Shown: piece after piece, positions 43,294-46,973 of the stretch | How the letters are laid out: every line of letters begins with the position of its first letter | Position numbering within the stretch: the first letter of the stretch is position 1 | Source of the DNA: Terriglobia bacterium | GTDB taxonomy: Bacteria; Acidobacteriota; Terriglobia; Bryobacterales; Bryobacteraceae | NCBI GenBank assembly: GCA_003175985.1 | Contig: PSRJ01000205.1 | Coordinates: forward strand, 1 to 46,973 | DNA length: 46,973 bases | Reading direction: 5' to 3' | Translations under genes and position numbers: made by a program | Notes under the pieces: model-generated | The model's database searches: none | The model's input: the letters and a program-made list of their open reading frames with translations, nothing else | Told to the model about the DNA's origin: nothing

Positions 43294-43449
43294 CACCGTC
43301 TGCGCATCATGCAATTGCGTTGAAGCATACGTTTTGACGGCTTTGACCGCCGGGGCGGAAATCCGGATGCCGGAACTCCCGTTATCCTGATGGCAGCGGG
43401 ATTTGCTCCTTTGCTAAGCACCGCTCGCCACGAGGGGGATGCGCTGCAC

Positions 43450-44820
43450 ATGAAACTGGTGGAACTCTTTCGATTGAATTCCAGGGTCAACGGATCGATG
43501 CGGGAACCGCCGCGAGGGGTTCGTAGCGCCATAGAACTCAGCCATCGAATCATGTCGCAGCACGGCGAAGTTTCGGGAAACCGCCTGACGCACGAGACGC
43601 TCAAGCTGTATCAAGCGTTTGACCAAGCGGAGCGGGCCGCTTTCTTCGATCTGCTGGCCAGGGAGTTTTCGCCGAATCCCGATGAGATCGGGCGCGCGGC
43701 AGATGCCTATCGCAAGGAAGCCAGTGCCGAGAATCTCGCGCGGCTGGAACGGGTGGTGGAGCCGCCCCGGCGGGAACTCTTCCGGCGCCTGAACATGGCT
43801 CCTGGCGCCACCAGCGTGCTGGTCGAAATGCGTGGACAGCTACTGCAGGAGACCGCCGGGAGCTCGCAGTGGGCGCCGGTTGCCGCCGATCTTACGCACC
43901 TTCTGACATCCTGGTTCAACCGCGGCTTTTTAGTTTTGCAGCGAATCGACTGGCGCACGCCGGCGAATATTCTCGAGAAGCTGATCCGGTTCGAAGCAGT
44001 TCATCAAATCCAGGGCTGGAACGATCTGCGGCGCAGGCTCGCCGCGGACCGCAGGTGCTATGGCTTCTTTCATCCGGCGCTTCCCGACGACCCGATCATC
44101 TTCATCGAAGTGGCGCTGACACGCGGCATGAGCGATGGGGTACAGCCTCTGCTCGACCCGGATTCGCCCGTCCTGAACCCGCAATCGGCTGATTGCGCCA
44201 TGTTTTATTCGATAACGAACTGCCATCAGGGATTGCGCGGGGTGCCCCTGGGCAGCTTCCTCATCAAACAAGTCGTGGAAGATTTGGGGCGGGAGTTTCC
44301 GAGATTACGCACTTTCGCCACTATCTCTCCGGCCCCGAAATTTCGGGCGTGGCTGGCGAATCAAAATCAGAGCGGGAAGTGGGATGGCCATGCGGAGGCA
44401 ATTGCGGAATTGGCGAAGATGGTCGACGAGCCACAGTGGTTCGAGAACCGGGAACTTCCGGCAAGGCTGCAGAGGGATCTGACGGGTTGTTTCGCTTACT
44501 ACCTGCTGCATGCGAAGCAGGGCGAAAGGCCTTACGATCCGGTAGCTCGCTTCCACTTGCGCAACGGAGCGCGTCTGGAACGAATCAACTGGCTGGGCGA
44601 CAAATCCATGGTGGGGATCGATCTCTCGGCCGGCTTTATGGTCAATTACGTTTACAGGCTCGCCGAAGTGGCTCGGAACCACGAGCTCTATATGCGGGAG
44701 CACCGGGTCGCAGCATCGCGCTTGGTAACCGCCGCACTCTCGGGATGGATGCGTAAAACGGGAGCGATTCCCGCCCGCCCGCCTCAAGCTATAACGAACG
44801 CCCGCGCGAACGCCGGCTAG
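43450..44820 (+). CDS. Malonyl-CoA decarboxylase
   Basis: The product is about 456 aa; it converts malonyl-CoA to acetyl-CoA and CO2 in the cytosol. The N-terminal half is the helical domain (ELSHRIMSQHGEVSGNRLTHETLKLYQAF...LLAREFSPNPDEI). The C-terminal half is the acetyltransferase-like catalytic domain: RRCYGFFHPALPDDPIIFIEVALTRGMS, MFYSITNCHQGLRGVPLGSFLIKQVVEDL, TISPAPKFRAWL and PVARFHLRNGARLERINWLGD. Ser293 of SPxPxF and His369 of FHLxNGA match the residues thought to be catalytic in characterised enzymes. The ATG at 43450 follows GAGGGGG; an ATG at 43390 would add 20 residues with no clear ribosome site. It is not next to matB/matC-type malonate genes, so a role in recycling malonyl-CoA is as likely as malonate use. 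Confidence 0.92.
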   Translation: MKLVELFRLNSRVNGSMREPPRGVRSAIELSHRIMSQHGEVSGNRLTHETLKLYQAFDQAERAAFFDLLAREFSPNPDEIGRAADAYRKEASAENLARLERVVEPPRRELFRRLNMAPGATSVLVEMRGQLLQETAGSSQWAPVAADLTHLLTSWFNRGFLVLQRIDWRTPANILEKLIRFEAVHQIQGWNDLRRRLAADRRCYGFFHPALPDDPIIFIEVALTRGMSDGVQPLLDPDSPVLNPQSADCAMFYSITNCHQGLRGVPLGSFLIKQVVEDLGREFPRLRTFATISPAPKFRAWLANQNQSGKWDGHAEAIAELAKMVDEPQWFENRELPARLQRDLTGCFAYYLLHAKQGERPYDPVARFHLRNGARLERINWLGDKSMVGIDLSAGFMVNYVYRLAEVARNHELYMREHRVAASRLVTAALSGWMRKTGAIPARPPQAITNARANAG

Positions 44821-44895
44821 ATGCTCGCCCCCGCAATCGCCGATTGCAAGGTCTATACTGGATCACAGTTTCATCATCACGGTGGAGGTTTGCGC

Positions 44896-45675
44896 GTGAA
44901 AAACAATCGCATCGGGTCACTTCTGATCGGTGCCTGCATGTTCGGGCTCCTGGGGTTGGCACAGACACCGGAGGAAGGCGGGGGACCTACCAAACCGGTT
45001 CCCAAGGGGCCGGCACCCCGCATGGCGGATGGGAAACCCGATTTTGCAGGCGTCTGGAGTCCCGACCGGAATTTCATCTATGACATCGCCGATGCGCTCA
45101 AGCCTGGTGAAAGCCTCCCCCTGCAGCCGTGGGCTCTGGAACTCACGAAGAAGCGCTTGTCCAACGACGATCCGGAGGCCAATTGTCTGCCTACCGGCGT
45201 ACCGCGGATGGCGCCGTATCCCTGGCGGATTGTACAGACTCCGAAAGTGGATTTCTTCCTCTTCGAAGGGAACATTCACAGCTACCGGCAGATCTTCATG
45301 GATGGCCGAAGCCACTCCAAGGATCCCAATCCCACATGGTACGGGGAATCGATCGGGAAATGGGAAGGAGACACGCTGGTGATTGACACCATCGGTTTCA
45401 ATGACCGGTTCTGGTTCGACTTTGCCGGGCACCCGCATACCACTCAGCTACACACCGTGGAGCGCTATCGCCGGCCGGACCTGGGCCACCTGGAATGGGA
45501 AGTCACGATCGACGATCGCGGGGCGTACACGAAGCCTTTTACAGTCTACGGGCACGCGACGCTGCAGTCCGACACGGACCTGATGGAGTACATCTGCCAG
45601 GAGAATAACAAGGACGTAGGCCACATTCTCGGGAAAGATCCAAGAAACCGGGAATCGAAACAGGGCAAGCAATAG
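44896..45675 (+). CDS. Secreted protein of unknown function (acidobacterial 'GVW...DGR...PTWYG' family)
   Basis: The 259-aa protein has a Sec signal (VKNNRIGSLLIGACMFGLLGLAQ). The mature part reads PDFAGVWSPD, later NCLPTGVPRMAPYPWRIVQTP, IHSYRQIFMDGRSHSKDPNPTWYGESIGKWEGDTLVIDTIGFND and a closing region LEYICQEN. I recognise this set of motifs from many secreted acidobacterial and proteobacterial proteins of unknown function; I cannot give a reaction. The ladder of W, G and D residues suggests a beta-rich fold. The GTG at 44896 has GGAGG seven bases upstream and fits the signal peptide. The 75 bp upstream contains a TATACT (44854-44859) that could be a -10, without a good -35. Confidence 0.75.
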   Translation: MKNNRIGSLLIGACMFGLLGLAQTPEEGGGPTKPVPKGPAPRMADGKPDFAGVWSPDRNFIYDIADALKPGESLPLQPWALELTKKRLSNDDPEANCLPTGVPRMAPYPWRIVQTPKVDFFLFEGNIHSYRQIFMDGRSHSKDPNPTWYGESIGKWEGDTLVIDTIGFNDRFWFDFAGHPHTTQLHTVERYRRPDLGHLEWEVTIDDRGAYTKPFTVYGHATLQSDTDLMEYICQENNKDVGHILGKDPRNRESKQGKQ

Positions 45676-45729
45676 CGGGAGAGCTCTTTAGGGGCGAGGA
45701 TTGTACCCCCGTGTTACCATACCTCCGAA

Positions 45730-46164
45730 ATGGCCTGCCCTTATTTCTACCCTGTGGAGCGTGAGCAAAGGGGCACCAGCAATATCTATCCGCTTCCCTT
45801 GGGAGATGCGTGGAACGGCGTTTGCCGCGCATCCGCCGGCTGCAATCCGGAGCCGGATTCCGCGCAGTGGTGTTCCCTGGGATACGCGCGGGGGCGCTGC
45901 CGGCATTTCCCCGGGGAAGATAGCGGCCCTGACGCGGTGCGTTTTGCCATTTCCCGCGACGACGGCGTTCGAATCGAACTCTATTACGTCCTGGAGCGCG
46001 ATCACCTGCCGTTTGCGCACGGACCGTTGGAATATTCGCTCGCGGCCGCGCAGTTCACCCGTGCGCCCATCGCCGAAACGCTCCTTCGCCAAGCCGAAGC
46101 GTACGTCCTGAGCTACCTGCGGCGCACAAAAGAAGCTGCGGACCCGCGGCGCGCATCACAATAA
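45730..46164 (+). CDS. Small cysteine-containing conserved hypothetical protein
   Basis: The 144-aa protein has no signal peptide. Five cysteines lie in the first 60 residues (3, 32, 38, 48, 57), in ACPYFYP, GVCRASAGC and WCSLGYARGRCRHFP, a pattern that could hold a metal ion or iron-sulfur cluster. The second half (DAVRFAISRDDGVRIELYYVLERDHLP) looks like a small alpha/beta domain and ends in a basic helix. I do not know its function. The ATG at 45730 has no good ribosome site. It precedes the thioesterase gene by four bases, so the two are probably co-transcribed. Confidence 0.65.
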   Translation: MACPYFYPVEREQRGTSNIYPLPLGDAWNGVCRASAGCNPEPDSAQWCSLGYARGRCRHFPGEDSGPDAVRFAISRDDGVRIELYYVLERDHLPFAHGPLEYSLAAAQFTRAPIAETLLRQAEAYVLSYLRRTKEAADPRRASQ

Positions 46165-46168
46165 TGAA

Positions 46169-46660
46169 ATGACATCAGGCAAGCCGGTCCGCCAGTCCGT
46201 TTCAGAATACTCCGAGCTTGCACTACCTACGGATGTCAACGCATTGGGCAATGTTCTCGGTGGAAAGGTAATGCACCTTGTCGACCTGGCGGGAGCAATG
46301 GCGGCTATCCGGCACGCACGCTTGCCCGTGGTCACCGCATCCGTGGATGGTCTCCAGTTTTTGCACCCGGTCCACAGCGGAGAACTCATCATCCTGCGCT
46401 CTTCGGTGAATCGGGTATTTCAAACTTCCATGGAAGTGGGCGTTAAGGTGACAACCGAGAATCTGCTCACCGGGCACCGCCTGCACACATGTTCCGCTTA
46501 CCTGACTTTTGTGGCACTGGACGAGAAGGGAAAGCCTACGCCGGTGGGTCCGGTAATTCCCGAGACCGAAGAAGAGAAGAGAAGGTACCGTGAAGCCGGC
46601 GAGCGGCGTGCATATCGTCTGGCTCACCGCAATGGCAAGCACCGAGCTTCGATAACTTAG
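46169..46660 (+). CDS. Acyl-CoA thioesterase, hotdog fold (YciA/BACH-like)
   Basis: The 163-aa cytosolic enzyme hydrolyses acyl-CoA to the free acid and CoA. The hotdog signature is clear: LPTDVNALGNVLGGKVMHLVDLAGAMAAIRHA, with Asn24, the paired Gly31-Gly32 and Asp39 at the active-site helix. DGLQFLHPVHSGELIILRSSVNRVFQTSMEVGVKV follows, then the C-terminal PETEEEKRRYREAGERRAYRL tail typical of this group. Length is normal. The acyl preference is unknown. It begins four bases after the stop of the small cysteine protein; an ATG six bases earlier runs straight into a stop. Confidence 0.93.
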   Translation: MTSGKPVRQSVSEYSELALPTDVNALGNVLGGKVMHLVDLAGAMAAIRHARLPVVTASVDGLQFLHPVHSGELIILRSSVNRVFQTSMEVGVKVTTENLLTGHRLHTCSAYLTFVALDEKGKPTPVGPVIPETEEEKRRYREAGERRAYRLAHRNGKHRASIT

Positions 46661-46708
46661 CGTTCGGGGGAAGGATCCTGACTGCCGATGTATGGGTTCG
46701 TACGTCGC

Positions 46709-46973
46709 CTAGCCTTCTTTGTACATGTACTTGATGCTGGGCTTGTACAGGAGTAGGTTAGGCTCGCCGTTTCGATTCACCTTGAGGCAGCACTTGTCGT
46801 ACCACTCAATGGTCCCGTGGAGTTTTTCGCCGTCTCGCAGAACGAAAACCATCGGTGTCTTGGCTTGCATCTGCTTCACGTAATAAAAATTCTCAGCGTT
46901 GGTTTGATCCGGCGGGACTGGCTTCTTCTGCTGCGGACCACGGCGGGGAGGCGTGATCTGTTCCTTGATTTCG
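46709..46973 (-). CDS. Hfq-like Sm-family RNA-binding protein, partial (N-terminus outside the window)
   Basis: The last 87 residues are visible. An extended N-terminal part ([28 protein letters not shown]) leads into the Sm fold: [29 protein letters not shown] matches the Sm1 motif of Hfq (VxxxLxxGxxLxGxIxxxD), and [13 protein letters not shown] replaces the YKHAIS Sm2 motif. Such proteins would assemble into a ring that binds small RNAs and mRNA. The Sm2 change and the N-terminal extension set it apart from proteobacterial Hfq. The gene reads off the right edge, so its start is unknown. Its TAG lies 48 bp from the convergent thioesterase stop. Confidence 0.8.
   Translation of the reverse strand, partial: EIKEQITPPRRGPQQKKPVPPDQTNAENFYYVKQMQAKTPMVFVLRDGEKLHGTIEWYDKCCLKVNRNGEPNLLLYKPSIKYMYKEG

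Noticed and set aside
43294-43449. Promoter for malonyl-CoA decarboxylase (TTGACG at 43334-43339)
   Set aside because: The only matching -10 (GGAAAT) has three of six matches; too weak to report as a feature.
1-46973. CRISPR arrays, tRNA or rRNA genes, insertion sequences, prophage or toxin-antitoxin genes
   Set aside because: No periodic repeat-spacer pattern, no tRNA-like cloverleaf noticed by eye in the gaps, and no transposase, integrase or phage-like protein among the recognisable genes.

Overview
This 47 kb window looks like chromosome from an Acidobacteriota of the Bryobacterales/Solibacter type. This is inferred from gene content; no 16S or other marker is present. Pointers are five very large outer-membrane receptors of the carboxypeptidase-regulatory-domain/TonB-dependent (Oar-like) class, many Tat- or Sec-exported enzymes, a PQQ dehydrogenase, an RND pump, and a divergent Hfq-like Sm protein at the right edge. 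The DNA is GC-rich and densely coding. I see no rRNA, tRNA, CRISPR array, transposase or phage gene. No gap between genes reaches 300 bp.

Left block (152-4052, minus strand): ThuA-like protein, MFS permease, DUF2271-like periplasmic protein and a Tat-exported aldo/keto-reductase-like protein, closely spaced and probably one operon. It diverges from an acylating aldehyde dehydrogenase (4183-5589, plus), which is followed without a gap by an ApbE-type flavin transferase. Next on the plus strand is a receptor/oxidation cassette (6679-13297): a TonB-dependent receptor, a periplasmic PQQ dehydrogenase one base downstream, and an exported protein joining a c-type haem domain to a PHM/DBM-like copper monooxygenase fold. 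The aldehyde dehydrogenase and the receptor share a 22 bp promoter element.

Middle block (13249-39341) is entirely minus strand. In transcription order it holds: a 1346-aa receptor; a Tat-exported beta-propeller with its own promoter; two more receptors; a two-subunit molybdenum hydroxylase (2Fe-2S plus Moco); an adaptor/RND pump/outer-membrane channel tripartite efflux set; and a four-gene envelope-glycan set (methyltransferase, GT2 glycosyltransferase, two paralogous polytopic membrane proteins) linked by ATGA, TTGA and GTGA stop/start overlaps.

Right block (39640-46973): a fifth receptor diverges from the 1346-aa one across a 298 bp region with two strong sigma70-type promoters and several repeat pairs. 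Then come malonyl-CoA decarboxylase, a secreted protein of unknown function, a small cysteine-containing protein, a hotdog acyl-CoA thioesterase and, on the minus strand, the C-terminal part of an Hfq-like protein running off the edge.

The overall theme is uptake of unknown substrates through large receptors, periplasmic oxidation (PQQ, Moco, haem/copper), efflux and envelope glycan assembly. No complete novel system can be claimed. The best leads are the shared promoter element, the receptor-PQQ-haem/copper cassette and the divergent receptor promoter region.
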